A model generated the notes under the pieces. The model had not been told where the DNA came from. It made no database searches and was given only the letters and a program-made list of their open reading frames with translations. From DATILI01 sp035476635 (lineage in GTDB: Bacteria > Pseudomonadota > Gammaproteobacteria > Burkholderiales > Burkholderiaceae_C): a DNA stretch of 64,000 bases. The position numbers and the translations under genes were made by a program. The stretch spans positions 1-64,000 of the forward strand of contig DATILI010000035.1 of NCBI GenBank assembly GCA_035476635.1, read 5' to 3'. Below are positions 1 through 9,059 of this stretch, one piece after another. How positions within the stretch are numbered: the first letter of the stretch is position 1; each line of letters begins with the position of its first letter.

Positions 1-207
1 GACCTCTGCGTGATCAGCGCCGACCATGGCTGCGACCCGACGCGGCCGGGCAGCGACCACACGCGCGAGCATGTGCCGCAACTGTTCTTCGGGCCCGGCG
101 TGGCTGGTGGCGACTTCGGCGTGCGCGACAGTTTTTGCGACTTGGGGCAGACGCTGGCCGCCCATCTGGGCCTGCCCCCACTTGAACACGGAGTCATCGT
201 TCAATGA
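1..207 (+). CDS. deoB: Phosphopentomutase, C-terminal end (5' part outside window)
   Basis: The frame is open from base 1 and gives the last 68 residues. The segment [20 protein letters not shown] carries the His/Asp metal-binding signature of the C-terminal core of phosphopentomutase, an alkaline-phosphatase-superfamily enzyme that interconverts (deoxy)ribose 1-phosphate and 5-phosphate using manganese. The stop codon overlaps the deoC start (ATGA at 204-207), so the two are translationally coupled, and the product of DeoB is the substrate of DeoC. A generic alkaline-phosphatase-fold phosphomutase is the only realistic alternative; the deoC context makes deoB very likely. Confidence 0.88.
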   Translation, partial: DLCVISADHGCDPTRPGSDHTREHVPQLFFGPGVAGGDFGVRDSFCDLGQTLAAHLGLPPLEHGVIVQ

Positions 208-1160
208 GCACCGACGCCACGAGGCTCAACCCGGGCACCGCGCTGGACCTGGCCCGTGTGCGTGCGGCACGGGTCAACCAGCCCGCGGTGGTGCGGCGCA
301 CGGCCAGCCTGGCGGCGCGCCGCTCGGTGAAAAAAGACTTCCAGGCCGCCTGGCTGGTCAAGGCGATCCAGTGCATGGACTTGACGACACTGTCGGGCGA
401 CGACACACCGGGCCGGGTGCAGCGCCTGTGTGCGAAGGCGCGCCGGCCCTTGCGTGGTGACCTGCTCCAGGCCCTGGGCCTCACGGACTTGCGCGTCGGC
501 GCGGTCTGCGTCTACCACGAGATGGTGCAGGCGGCCGCGGCCAGCCTGCAAGGCAGTGGCATCCCTGTGGCGGTGGTGTCCACCGGCTTCCCGGCCGGGC
601 TCTCGCCGATGGAAACCAAGCTGCGCGAGATTGAACTGTCCGTGGCCGCGGGTGCGCAGGAAGTCGACATCGTGATCAGCCGGCGCCACGGCCTCACACA
701 CGACTGGCAGGCGCTGTATGACGAAGTGCGCGCCTTTCGCGCGGCCTGCGGCGGCGCCCACCTGAAAACCATTCTCGCCACCGGCGACCTGCAGACGCTG
801 GAAAACGTGGCGCGTGCCTCGTGGGTCTGCATGATGGCCGGTGCCGACTTCATCAAGACCTCGACCGGCAAGGAAGGCGTGAACGCGACCTTGGAGGTGT
901 CGCTCGTGATGGTGCGCGCGATCCGCGAGTTCTTCGAAGAGACCGGCCATGTGGTCGGCTACAAGCCGGCCGGCGGCATCAGCACGGCCAAGACGGCACT
1001 GAACTACCTGTCGCTGATGAAAGAGGAGTTGGGCAACCGCTGGCTCGACCCGCAGCTGTTTCGCATCGGCGCCTCCAGCCTGCTCACCGACATCGAGCGC
1101 CAGCTTGAACACCACGTCCATGGTTACTACAGCGCCGCATGGCGCCATGCCATGCCCTAG
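204..1160 (+). CDS. deoC: Deoxyribose-phosphate aldolase
   Basis: This cytosolic enzyme splits 2-deoxyribose 5-phosphate into glyceraldehyde 3-phosphate and acetaldehyde, the last step of deoxynucleoside catabolism. The 318 residues carry the class I aldolase hallmarks: Asp60 in MDLTTL, Asp155 in EVDIVI, the Schiff-base Lys218 in [11 protein letters not shown], and the proton-relay Lys254 in YKPAGG. It is about 60 residues longer than the E. coli enzyme (259), mainly at the N terminus, as in the longer DeoC subgroup. It overlaps deoB by four bases. The acetaldehyde it releases fits the aldehyde dehydrogenase encoded 17 bases downstream. Confidence 0.96.
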   Translation: MSTDATRLNPGTALDLARVRAARVNQPAVVRRTASLAARRSVKKDFQAAWLVKAIQCMDLTTLSGDDTPGRVQRLCAKARRPLRGDLLQALGLTDLRVGAVCVYHEMVQAAAASLQGSGIPVAVVSTGFPAGLSPMETKLREIELSVAAGAQEVDIVISRRHGLTHDWQALYDEVRAFRAACGGAHLKTILATGDLQTLENVARASWVCMMAGADFIKTSTGKEGVNATLEVSLVMVRAIREFFEETGHVVGYKPAGGISTAKTALNYLSLMKEELGNRWLDPQLFRIGASSLLTDIERQLEHHVHGYYSAAWRHAMP

Positions 1161-1177
1161 CGCCTGAGGACCCACGC

Positions 1178-3556
1178 ATGCCCAAGATTTCCGAAATTCT
1201 CAGCACCATGGACTACGGCCCCTCTCCTGAATCAGCAGACCAGGCCCACGCCTGGCTGAACGAACGCGCACGGTGCTTTGGCCATTTCATCGACGGCCGC
1301 AACGTCGCGGGCCTGGCCCACTTCGACAGCATCAATCCCGCGACCGGCGCGGCGCAGGCCCGGATCGCGCAAGCCACGCCAGATCAGGTGCAAGCCGCCG
1401 TCGATGCGGCCGCAAAGGCCTTGCCCGCCTGGGACAAACTGGGTGGCCACGGCCGCGCACGCCATCTCTATGCGCTGGCGCGCGCGCTGCAAAAGCACAG
1501 CCGCCTGTTTGCGGTGCTGGAAACGCTGGACAACGGCAAGACGATCCGCGAGAGCCGCGACATCGACATCCCGCTGGCTGTGCGCCATTTCTATCACCAT
1601 GCCGGCTGGGCCCAGTTGCTGGAACGCGAGTTCCCGGGGCATGCGGCGCTCGGCGTGGTCGGGCAGATCGTGCCCTGGAACTTCCCTTTGCTGATGCTGG
1701 CCTGGAAGATCGCGCCGGCGCTGGCTTGCGGCAATACCGTGGTGTTCAAGCCGGCCGAGCAGACCTCGCTGACGGCCCTGCTGTTCGCCCAGATCTGCAC
1801 CGAAATCGGCCTGCCGCCGGGCGTGGTCAACATCGTCACCGGCGATGGCACCGTCGGGCAGAGCATCGTCACGCACCCGGGCATCGCCAAGATCGCCTTC
1901 ACCGGCTCGACCGAAGTCGGCCGTGCGATCCGGCGCGCGACGGCGGGCTCGGGCAAGAAGCTGAGCCTGGAGCTGGGCGGCAAGTCGCCCTTCATCGTGT
2001 TCGCCGATGCCGATCTGGACGCGGCGGTCGAGGGCCTGGTGGACAGCATCTGGTTCAACCAGGGCCAGGTTTGCTGCGCCGGCTCGCGGCTGCTGGTGCA
2101 AGAAGGCACGGCCGAGCGCCTGGTCAGCAAGCTGAAGGGCCGCATGGCGACGATCCGCGTGGGCGACCCGCTGGACAAATCCATCGACATGGGCAGCCTG
2201 GTGGACCGCGTGCAATGGACTCGTGTCAGCGGCTTTGTGGACCGGGCGCGCGAACAGGGCGCCCAGATCTGGCAATCGTGCGCCAGCGACCTGGCCAAGG
2301 CCAGTGAAGGAAGCTGCTTTTATCCGCCGACGCTCGTCACCGGCGTGGACACGGCGTTCGAGATCGTGCAGCAGGAAGTGTTTGGCCCGGTGCTAACCGT
2401 GCAGACGTTCCGCACGCCCAACGAAGCGGTGGAGCTGGCCAACAACACGCCCTACGGTCTGGCGGCCTGCGTCTGGAGCGAGTCGATCGGACTGGCACTG
2501 GAAGTGGCGCCGCGCCTGAAGGCTGGCGTGGTCTGGGTCAACACCGCCAACCAGTTCGACGCGGCCTGCGGCTTTGGCGGCTACCGCGAGTCGGGCTTCG
2601 GCCGCGAGGGCGGGCGCGAAGGATTGCGCGAGTATCTGGCGGCGCCGCTGCCGGCCGTGCCGACGAAGGCGCGCCCGGCCGGCGAGGCTGTGACCACCAG
2701 CGTCGTCGTCGACACGCCGCCCATCGACCGCACGCCCAAGCTCTATATCGGTGGCAAGCAGGTGCGACCCGACAGCGGCTACAGCCGCAGCGTTTTTGCC
2801 GCCGACCGCCTGCTCGGCGTCGTACCCGAAGGCAATCGCAAGGACATTCGCAACGCGGTCGAGGCCGCGCGCGCGGCCAGTGGCTGGGAGCGCCAAAGCG
2901 CGCACGGCCGCGCGCAGGTTCTGTACTACCTGGCGGAGAACCTGCAGGCGCAGTCGGCGCGCTTCATCGACTGCCTGCAAGCCCTCGCGGGTGCTGAGGA
3001 GGCCGCGCGCGAAGTGGAGGCCACGGTGCAGCGCCTGTTCACCTACGCGGCCTGGGCCGACAAGTTCGAGGGCGCGGTGCACCAGCCGCCGATGCATGGC
3101 GTGGTGCTGGCGATGAACGAAGCCGTCGGATGCATCGGCATCGTGGCACCGGACGCTGCGCCGCTGCTCGGGCTCGTCTCCCTGGTGGCGCCGGCCATCG
3201 CGATGGGAAACCGGATCGTGGCCGTGCCTTCGGCCACTTTGCCCTTGATCGCTGCGGAGTTCTACCAGTTGCTCGACACCTCCGACGTGCCGGCCGGCGT
3301 GGTGAACCTGGTGACCGGCGACCCGGACACACTCGCCGACGTCCTGGCCGCCCATGCCGATGTGGATGCGTTGTGGTGGCATTGCGGGCCCGGCGCGCGC
3401 GCGGCGCGGGTCGAGGCGCTGTCGATCTCCAACCTGAAGCGCACCTGGACCAGCGCACCGGCAGAGCGCGACTGGTTCGACAGCAGTGCCGAAGGGCGCG
3501 AGTTTCTCCAGCAAGCCACGCAAGTGAAAAACATCTGGGTGCCGTACGGTGTCTAG
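1178..3556 (+). CDS. Aldehyde dehydrogenase with fused degenerate second ALDH domain
   Basis: The protein has 792 residues. The first half (about 35-500) is a complete NAD(P)-dependent aldehyde dehydrogenase: Asn168 in PWNFP, Glu265 in LELGGK and the catalytic Cys299 in GQVCCAG. The second half (about 515-792) again resembles the ALDH N-terminal domain (IGGKQV near its start, the Rossmann-type segment and VVNLVTGD) but stops before any ELGGK or catalytic Cys, so it cannot be active alone. I chose ATG 1178, with GAGGA 8 bases upstream, over an in-frame ATG at 1139 that lies inside deoC. Position after deoB-deoC suggests oxidation of acetaldehyde from deoxyribose breakdown. That role is inferred from context; the family assignment is secure. 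Confidence 0.9.
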   Translation: MPKISEILSTMDYGPSPESADQAHAWLNERARCFGHFIDGRNVAGLAHFDSINPATGAAQARIAQATPDQVQAAVDAAAKALPAWDKLGGHGRARHLYALARALQKHSRLFAVLETLDNGKTIRESRDIDIPLAVRHFYHHAGWAQLLEREFPGHAALGVVGQIVPWNFPLLMLAWKIAPALACGNTVVFKPAEQTSLTALLFAQICTEIGLPPGVVNIVTGDGTVGQSIVTHPGIAKIAFTGSTEVGRAIRRATAGSGKKLSLELGGKSPFIVFADADLDAAVEGLVDSIWFNQGQVCCAGSRLLVQEGTAERLVSKLKGRMATIRVGDPLDKSIDMGSLVDRVQWTRVSGFVDRAREQGAQIWQSCASDLAKASEGSCFYPPTLVTGVDTAFEIVQQEVFGPVLTVQTFRTPNEAVELANNTPYGLAACVWSESIGLALEVAPRLKAGVVWVNTANQFDAACGFGGYRESGFGREGGREGLREYLAAPLPAVPTKARPAGEAVTTSVVVDTPPIDRTPKLYIGGKQVRPDSGYSRSVFAADRLLGVVPEGNRKDIRNAVEAARAASGWERQSAHGRAQVLYYLAENLQAQSARFIDCLQALAGAEEAAREVEATVQRLFTYAAWADKFEGAVHQPPMHGVVLAMNEAVGCIGIVAPDAAPLLGLVSLVAPAIAMGNRIVAVPSATLPLIAAEFYQLLDTSDVPAGVVNLVTGDPDTLADVLAAHADVDALWWHCGPGARAARVEALSISNLKRTWTSAPAERDWFDSSAEGREFLQQATQVKNIWVPYGV

Positions 3557-3571
3557 GGCGAAAGCGGAAAA

Positions 3572-3593
3572 GCCCGCGTGTTAAGCTGCGGGC
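3572..3593 (+). terminator. Possible weak terminator hairpin between ALDH gene and sugar-kinase gene
   Basis: GCCCGC (3572-3577) and GCGGGC (3588-3593) form a 6-bp GC stem with a 10-base loop, followed by CGTTTCTTC. It sits 15 bases after the ALDH stop and 29 bases before the kinase start. The U-tract is interrupted, so termination would be weak; the loop also contains TTAAGCT, which could be part of a promoter for the kinase gene. Confidence 0.35.
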
Positions 3594-3621
3594 CGTTTCT
3601 TCACTACCCCGGCCTACCACC

Positions 3622-4563
3622 ATGACTGCCCGCGCCGCGATTGCCGCTTCCATGGCCTACGACACCATCATGGTGTTCGAAGGGCAGTTCACCGACCACA
3701 TCCTGCCGGACCAGATCCACAAGATCAACCTGTCCTTTCTTTCGCCGCAGATGCGGCGCGAGTACGGCGGTTGCGCCGGCAACATCGCCTACAACCTGAA
3801 GCTGATCGGCGGCGAGCCCGTGCCCATGGGCATGGTCGGCAACGACTTCGGCCCGTACCGCGACCACTACCGCAAGTTCCAGATCGACGACAGCTGCCTG
3901 GTGCAGGAGCAAGACCATTACACGGCGCAGTGCTTCATCGTGACCGACCTGTCGAACAACCAATTGGCCGGTTTTCACCCCGGGGCGATGGCACTATCAG
4001 CCCGCATTCCGCTGGCGCAGGCCGGCACCGTGGACTGCGGCATCGTCGGCCCCGACGCCAAGGATGCGATGCAGGTGCACGTGCACCAGATGGCCGATGC
4101 CGGCCTGCCGTTCATCTTTGACCCGGGCCAGAACATCCTGCTGCACAGCGGCGAGGAACTGCTGGCGCTGATCGAGCGCGCGCCGGTGCTGGTCTGCAAC
4201 GACTACGAGGCCGAACTGATCAGCGACAAGACCGGCTTGTCGCTGGATGCGCTCGCCACGAAAGTGCCGACGCTCATCATCACGCGCGGGGCGGAAGGTT
4301 CGGTGGTCTACCAGGGCGGCAAGACGGCCACCATCGCACCGGTTCCGGCGACCGAGGTCAAGGACCCGACCGGCTGCGGCGACGCCTACCGCGCCGGCCT
4401 GCTGCTGGCCCTGGGTCGCAAGCTGCCAATCATCCTGGGTGCGCAGCTGGGCAGCGTGCTGGGCTCCATCAAGATCGCCAGCCGCGGCTGCCAGAACCAT
4501 CGGCCCAGCCCGGCGGAGATCCGCGGGCTTTACGAAAGCCACTACGGCGCCTGGCCGTTTTGA
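3622..4563 (+). CDS. PfkB-family carbohydrate/nucleoside kinase (adenosine-kinase-like)
   Basis: The 313-residue protein is a ribokinase-fold kinase. GGCAGNIAYNLKLIGG near residues 50-65 is the N-terminal PfkB signature region, and DPTGCGDAYRAG near residue 250 is the C-terminal signature, with the catalytic Asp in GCGD. Such kinases transfer ATP gamma-phosphate to a sugar or nucleoside hydroxyl; close Burkholderiales relatives are often labelled adenosine kinase. The substrate cannot be read from sequence, although the position next to a nucleoside-salvage operon is compatible with a nucleoside. ATG 3622 is the first start after the upstream stop; earlier in-frame starts lie inside the ALDH gene. 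Confidence 0.88.
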   Translation: MTARAAIAASMAYDTIMVFEGQFTDHILPDQIHKINLSFLSPQMRREYGGCAGNIAYNLKLIGGEPVPMGMVGNDFGPYRDHYRKFQIDDSCLVQEQDHYTAQCFIVTDLSNNQLAGFHPGAMALSARIPLAQAGTVDCGIVGPDAKDAMQVHVHQMADAGLPFIFDPGQNILLHSGEELLALIERAPVLVCNDYEAELISDKTGLSLDALATKVPTLIITRGAEGSVVYQGGKTATIAPVPATEVKDPTGCGDAYRAGLLLALGRKLPIILGAQLGSVLGSIKIASRGCQNHRPSPAEIRGLYESHYGAWPF

Positions 4564-4596
4564 CGGGCTGCGCGACGCTTTCTCGAAGCTAGAACG

Positions 4597-5547
4597 TCAA
4601 GGGTAGAACGCCAGCAAGCGATACCCCGCGATACGCACCGCCTGGCCATTGGCCGCAACACCGACGGGCAATGATCCGCTCCATTCCGCACCGGGTGCGA
4701 TGACCGCCGTGGCGCCGAGATCAGCAGGCAGCAAGACGCGGCGCAAGACCGGTTGATCCTGGCTGTCGGTGAGTGCGAGTTCAATGCCCGGCATGGCCAA
4801 TGGCACAGTGGCCTTGTTTCGTACCGAAACGCTCAATCGGTATGCGTTGCCGCGGACCTTGTTGAATGCGGAACTCTCGATCACGATCGATTCGATCTGC
4901 CGCAGCGGCGCCACCTTGCATTGCAGCGGTGCGCACAACTCGTCCAGCCAGGGCTTGGCGCGCGGCTCATGCACCGCCAGCCGGTCGCGCTCATGCACCG
5001 CCACTTGCAATGCAAGAACGAGCACCAGCACCAGGCAACCAATCCCCAGCGCCGCGCGCACCAGCGGCCGGCGCCAGAAGGCCTTGCGCCGCGCCTCGCG
5101 CACGAAGCTCATGTCCTCGATCGTCGATTCGGTGGGTTCTTCCACGGCCGGTGGCGCCTTCTGCACCGGTTCTTCGCGCACCGGTTCTTCGTGCACCGGC
5201 TCTTCATGCGCCAGCGCGGCCGGTTCATCCGGCAAGGCCGGCCGCTGCATCAGTGCGGCGATCACTTCCGGTTCAGCTGCAGCCTCTTCGGCAACGATCG
5301 CGCCGTGCGCAGTTTCCTCGGAAGCTGCCCCCGTCATCTCCGGCAATGGTGGGGTGGCAAACGACTGTGCTTGCGGCGGCACTTCGGCAGGCAATGCCGC
5401 TGCGGCCATCTGGGATTGCAGATGCGCCGATGCATCGAACACCTCGGCGCAGTGCCCGCAACGCACCCAGCCTTCGGAGATGCGCAGCTGGTCGGGCACG
5501 ACCCTGAACATGGTTCCGCAGGCGGGGCAGCGTGTGATCAGACTCAT
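4597..5547 (-). CDS. Zinc-ribbon and DUF3426 membrane protein
   Basis: The 316-residue protein opens with an MJ0042-type zinc ribbon (Cys7, Cys10, Cys30, Cys33). A Pro/Glu/Ala-rich linker follows, with three EEPV repeats (about 114-129), then one transmembrane helix (about 163-184) and a DUF3426 domain likely on the far side of the membrane. The function of the family is not known. It is the last gene of the accB-accC-prmA block and converges with the kinase gene 33 bases away. TACAAT at 5557-5562 lies only nine bases before the ATG and no Shine-Dalgarno is visible, so a nearly leaderless transcript of its own is possible. Confidence 0.85.
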   Translation of the reverse strand: MSLITRCPACGTMFRVVPDQLRISEGWVRCGHCAEVFDASAHLQSQMAAAALPAEVPPQAQSFATPPLPEMTGAASEETAHGAIVAEEAAAEPEVIAALMQRPALPDEPAALAHEEPVHEEPVREEPVQKAPPAVEEPTESTIEDMSFVREARRKAFWRRPLVRAALGIGCLVLVLVLALQVAVHERDRLAVHEPRAKPWLDELCAPLQCKVAPLRQIESIVIESSAFNKVRGNAYRLSVSVRNKATVPLAMPGIELALTDSQDQPVLRRVLLPADLGATAVIAPGAEWSGSLPVGVAANGQAVRIAGYRLLAFYP

Positions 5548-5592
5548 GCGCGAAGGATTGTAGAGGCTCGCGCGGCCGGTGCGGAAGGCCGT

Positions 5593-6474
5593 TTAAAGCG
5601 TGGCGGTCATCAGGATCCAGCCGTCTTCGGCGTCCGAGACCGTTAGCCTGGCATAGGGAGCGTACGCCGCTTTGAGTTCATCGGCCTGGCGCTCCAGAAT
5701 GCCGGCCAGCACCAGCGAACCGCCGGGCGACACATAGGCGCACAAGAGCGGCGCCAAGACCTTGAGCGGCGTGGCCAGGATGTTGGCCAGCACGGTCTGG
5801 TAGGTGCCACTGGCCAGCTCGGGCAAGCCGGCGCGCAAGCTGACTTCGTTGGCTTGCGCATTCAGCTCGGTCGACGTGACCGCGGCTTCGTCGATGTCCA
5901 CCGCGTCGATATCGGCCGCGCCGTACTTGGCCGCTCCAATCGCCAGAATGCCGGAACCGCAGCCATAGTCGAGCACGCGTTGCGATGGCGCCGGTTGGCG
6001 TGCAATCCAGCGCAAGCACATGCGCGTGGTCGGGTGGGTTCCGGTGCCGAAGGCCAGGCCCGGGTCCAGGCGAATGACCTTGGTTGCCTCGGCTGGCGGT
6101 TCGTGCCAGGTCGGCACGATCCAGAATTCGGGCGTGATTTCCACCGGCGCGAATTGCGACTGCGTGAGGCGCACCCAATCCTGGTCGGGCACCTGGGCCG
6201 TGCCCAGCAGCTTGCAGCCGGCAAAAAAGTCCTGCACCTGCAACAGCAGGGCGGCCTCGTCGGCCAGGGCCTGCGTGGCGAAGAGCGCCACCACGCGCGA
6301 GCGCTGCCAGCCCTCCTTGGGCGGCGGCATGCCGGGTTCGCCGAAAAGCGCCTGCTCCGCGTCGGTCTGGGCGTCCGCGTCTTCGACCGAAACGCTCAGC
6401 GCATCCAGCGCGCCGAGTGCATCGCTGAGCACCTCGACCCGATCCTCGGGACACATCAGGCTGAGTTCAAACAT
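5593..6474 (-). CDS. prmA: Ribosomal protein L11 methyltransferase
   Basis: This enzyme uses S-adenosylmethionine to trimethylate several amino groups of ribosomal protein L11. The 293 residues equal the E. coli length when the start is placed at the ATG at 6474 (MFELSL). Longer in-frame extensions run into accC. The C-terminal half has the Rossmann SAM-binding motif VLDYGCGSGILAIGA, an acidic strand end (DAVDID) and the post-motif segment NILATPL that matches the NxxxxPL-type catalytic loop of this family. It starts 14 bases after the accC stop, so it is probably in the accBC operon. Confidence 0.96.
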   Translation of the reverse strand: MFELSLMCPEDRVEVLSDALGALDALSVSVEDADAQTDAEQALFGEPGMPPPKEGWQRSRVVALFATQALADEAALLLQVQDFFAGCKLLGTAQVPDQDWVRLTQSQFAPVEITPEFWIVPTWHEPPAEATKVIRLDPGLAFGTGTHPTTRMCLRWIARQPAPSQRVLDYGCGSGILAIGAAKYGAADIDAVDIDEAAVTSTELNAQANEVSLRAGLPELASGTYQTVLANILATPLKVLAPLLCAYVSPGGSLVLAGILERQADELKAAYAPYARLTVSDAEDGWILMTATL

Positions 6475-6488
6475 CCTGCTGCCTGTGC

Positions 6489-7838
6489 TCAACGCTTGTG
6501 GTGGCTGAGCCACTCTTCGAGATAGTGGATATTCGTGCCGCCGGCCATGAACTTCGCGTCCACCATCAACTCGCGGTGCAGCGGGATGTTGGTGTTGATG
6601 CCTTCCACCAGCGTTTCGGCCAGCGCTGTGCGCATGCGCGCCAGCGCCTGATCGCGCGTGTCGCCGTGCACGATGATCTTGCCGATCATCGAGTCGTAGT
6701 TGGGCGGTACAAAATAGTTGGTGTAGACATGCGAATCCACGCGCACGCCCGGGCCGCCGGGCGCATGCCACATGGTGATGCGGCCGGGCGAGGGGGTGAA
6801 CTTGTACGGGTCTTCGGCATTCACGCGGCATTCGATGGCATGGCCGCGGATTTCGATCTGGCGCTGGGTGAACGGCAGCTTCTCGCCGGCGGCCACCATG
6901 ATCTGGGTCCTGACGACGTCCACGCCGGTGACGAGCTCGGTCACCGGGTGCTCCACCTGAACCCGGGTGTTCATCTCGATGAAGTAGAACTCGCCGTTTT
7001 CATAGAGGAACTCGAAGGTCCCTGCGCCGCGGTAGCCGATCTTCTTGCAGGCCGCCGTGCAGCGCTCGCCGATCTTCTCGATCAGCTTGCGCGGAATACC
7101 CGGCGCCGGCGCTTCTTCGATGACCTTCTGGTGGCGCCGCTGCATGGAGCAGTCGCGCTCGCCCAGGTAGACCGCGTTGCGGTACTTGTCGGCCATGATC
7201 TGGATTTCAATGTGGCGCGGGTTCTGCAGGAATTTTTCCATGTAGACCGCAGGATTGCCAAACGCCGCACCAGCTTCCGCCTTGGTCATCTGGACCGCAT
7301 TGACGAGCGCCGCCTCGGTGTGCACCACGCGCATGCCGCGCCCGCCACCGCCGCCCGCCGCCTTGATGATGACCGGGTAACCCACCGCTTTGGCGATGCG
7401 CCGAATCTGCACCGGATCGTCGGGCAGCTCGCCCTCGGAACCCGGCACGCAGGGCACGCCCGCCTTGATCATGGCCTGCTTGGCCGAGACCTTGTCGCCC
7501 ATGATGCGGATCGACTCCGGCGACGGGCCGATGAACTGGAATCCGCTTTTTTCAACGCGCTCGGCGAAATCGGCGTTTTCGGCAAGAAAACCGTAGCCGG
7601 GGTGGATGGCCTCCGCGTCAGTGACCTCGGCCGCCGAAATGATGGCGGGCATATTGAGGTAGCTCAGCTGCGAAGGCGCCGGTCCGATGCAGACCGCTTC
7701 TTCGGCGAGCTTGACGTACTTGGCCTCGCGATCGGCCTCGGAGTAAACCATGACCGCCTTGACACCGAGTTCTTGGCAGGCGCGCTGAATACGCAGCGCG
7801 ATCTCCCCCCGGTTGGCGACGAGAATCTTTTTAAACAT
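6489..7838 (-). CDS. accC: Acetyl-CoA carboxylase, biotin carboxylase subunit
   Basis: The subunit carboxylates the biotin on AccB with bicarbonate and ATP, the first half-reaction of fatty acid synthesis. The 449 residues match the family length. Visible are the N-terminal domain ([13 protein letters not shown]), the ATP-grasp glycine-rich loop GGGGGRGMR (about 162-170) after Lys159, and [16 protein letters not shown], the metal- and substrate-binding core. It follows accB by 24 bases on the same strand and is certainly co-transcribed with it. Confidence 0.98.
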   Translation of the reverse strand: MFKKILVANRGEIALRIQRACQELGVKAVMVYSEADREAKYVKLAEEAVCIGPAPSQLSYLNMPAIISAAEVTDAEAIHPGYGFLAENADFAERVEKSGFQFIGPSPESIRIMGDKVSAKQAMIKAGVPCVPGSEGELPDDPVQIRRIAKAVGYPVIIKAAGGGGGRGMRVVHTEAALVNAVQMTKAEAGAAFGNPAVYMEKFLQNPRHIEIQIMADKYRNAVYLGERDCSMQRRHQKVIEEAPAPGIPRKLIEKIGERCTAACKKIGYRGAGTFEFLYENGEFYFIEMNTRVQVEHPVTELVTGVDVVRTQIMVAAGEKLPFTQRQIEIRGHAIECRVNAEDPYKFTPSPGRITMWHAPGGPGVRVDSHVYTNYFVPPNYDSMIGKIIVHGDTRDQALARMRTALAETLVEGINTNIPLHRELMVDAKFMAGGTNIHYLEEWLSHHKR

Positions 7839-7862
7839 GCGTGCGCTTGGTCGTCTTTGGGT

Positions 7863-8324
7863 TCACTCGATGATGAAGAGCGGCTGTCCGTATTCCACGG
7901 CCTGGCCGTTCTCGCAGAGGATCTGCGTGACGGTGCCGGATTTGTCGGCCTCGATCTCGTTCAGGATCTTCATGGCTTCGATGATGCAGATGGTCTCGCC
8001 TTCCTTGACCACACTGCCCAGTTCCACGAACGACTTGGCGCCCGGGCTGGGCGAGCGGTAGAACGTGCCGACCATCGGGGATTTGACGGTATGGCCCGCC
8101 GGCGCGGCGGCCACCAGAGGCGCTGACGCCGCGCTCGCCGCAGTGGCACCCGGCGCCTGCGCTGCCACCGGCGCAGCCATGACCATGGGTGCGGCCATCT
8201 GCTGGACAAGCCCGGTGCCGCCCTTGACAATGCGCACCTTGCCTTCGGCCTCGGTGATTTCCAGTTCGGAAACATTGGATTCCGACACGAGGTCGATCAG
8301 TGTTTTGAGTTTGCGCAGATCCAT
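7863..8324 (-). CDS. accB: Acetyl-CoA carboxylase, biotin carboxyl carrier protein
   Basis: The 153-residue carrier shuttles the carboxylated biotin between AccC and the carboxyltransferase. It has an N-terminal dimerisation segment, an Ala/Pro-rich flexible linker (about 44-77) and a C-terminal biotinyl domain. The biotin attachment site is Lys119 in EAMKIL (Ile replaces the commoner Leu) and the thumb region [12 protein letters not shown] is present. It is the first gene of the accB-accC-prmA block. In many related genomes aroQ (type II dehydroquinase) sits directly upstream; here that place holds only a hairpin and short non-coding DNA. Confidence 0.97.
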   Translation of the reverse strand: MDLRKLKTLIDLVSESNVSELEITEAEGKVRIVKGGTGLVQQMAAPMVMAAPVAAQAPGATAASAASAPLVAAAPAGHTVKSPMVGTFYRSPSPGAKSFVELGSVVKEGETICIIEAMKILNEIEADKSGTVTQILCENGQAVEYGQPLFIIE

Positions 8325-8390
8325 GGGGTCTCCAAAATACGGCCTAAAGCGACGCTAAAGGAAAGATAGGCGAATCTAACTGAAAATTAC

Positions 8391-8419
8391 AGAAAAAACT
8401 GCTTCAGCAGTTATTTTTC
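8391..8419. terminator. Bidirectional terminator between the TlpA-family gene and accB
   Basis: AACTGC (8397-8402), loop TTCA, and GCAGTT (8407-8412) form a 6-bp stem. A run of A (8393-8398) precedes it and ATTTTTC follows, so a U-tract exists on both strands. On the minus strand it lies 75 bases after the TlpA-family stop and 73 bases before accB, separating the two units; it could also act as an attenuator for accB. Confidence 0.6.
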
Positions 8420-8486
8420 GCTAAGTGCAATCATCTCCATCTATTGGCGCATCATGTGCGCAAAGACAGGGATGCGACAAAGGGCG

Positions 8487-9059
8487 TTAGCGCAATGCGG
8501 CCCAAGCTCGCAGGTCAGTCGGTGTGACTTTGCCCATTTTACGATGCAGCACCGACCCGCCTTCTCCAAAGACGACCGTGAAAGGCAGGCCTCCACTCAG
8601 GTTGCCCAGCGACTTGCCCAGTTCGGTGCCACCCAAACCTGCCAAGCCTATGGGGAAACTGACCTGCGTTTTTTGCAGGAAGGTTCGCACAGAACTAGGT
8701 TGATCTATCGCCAAACCGACAACTTGCCATCTGTTGCCATTATTTTCCTTGAAGAAGCGATCCAATAAAGGCAATTCCTCAACACAAGGTGGGCACCAGG
8801 TGGCCCAGAAATTAACCACCAAGGGGCGCCCCTGAAAGCCCTTCATGGGAAGTGCGCCGCCGGCCGGAGTCTCAAAACTCTGCGCCCAGAACGCTGCTTC
8901 GGCGCCTGATGACAAGGCTTGCGGCTGCAGCCGCCACCAGGCAAAGCCGGCGCCGGCGATGCCGGCAGCAGCCGCCACGCCGATGGCCAGCGCTCTCCTG
9001 CGTTTTGCATCAGGCGTCATTTGCTGGGTAGGCTGTGCCTTCGAATCGATACTGCTCAT
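8487..9059 (-). CDS. TlpA-family thioredoxin-like disulfide reductase, membrane anchored
   Basis: The 190-residue protein has an uncleaved-looking N-terminal membrane anchor (about 23-42) followed by a thioredoxin fold with the active site WCPPC (Cys89, Cys92) in NFWATWCPPCVEELP, facing the periplasm. Relatives reduce disulfides during cytochrome c maturation or protect exported thiol proteins; the specific client is not evident. The cis-Pro loop appears as GGLPFTVV. The stop is followed by a bidirectional terminator. It overlaps the upstream unknown gene by four bases (9056-9059), so the two are coupled. Confidence 0.88.
   Translation of the reverse strand: MSSIDSKAQPTQQMTPDAKRRRALAIGVAAAAGIAGAGFAWWRLQPQALSSGAEAAFWAQSFETPAGGALPMKGFQGRPLVVNFWATWCPPCVEELPLLDRFFKENNGNRWQVVGLAIDQPSSVRTFLQKTQVSFPIGLAGLGGTELGKSLGNLSGGLPFTVVFGEGGSVLHRKMGKVTPTDLRAWAALR

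Noticed and set aside
3557..3621. A riboswitch before the PfkB kinase gene
   Set aside because: One short stem with no conserved aptamer features; a weak terminator or promoter is simpler.
6498..8126. A 542-codon open frame on the plus strand opposite accC and accB
   Set aside because: It is antisense to two clear housekeeping genes, has the His/Arg/Gly-rich composition expected from high third-position GC on the other strand, and shows no domain.
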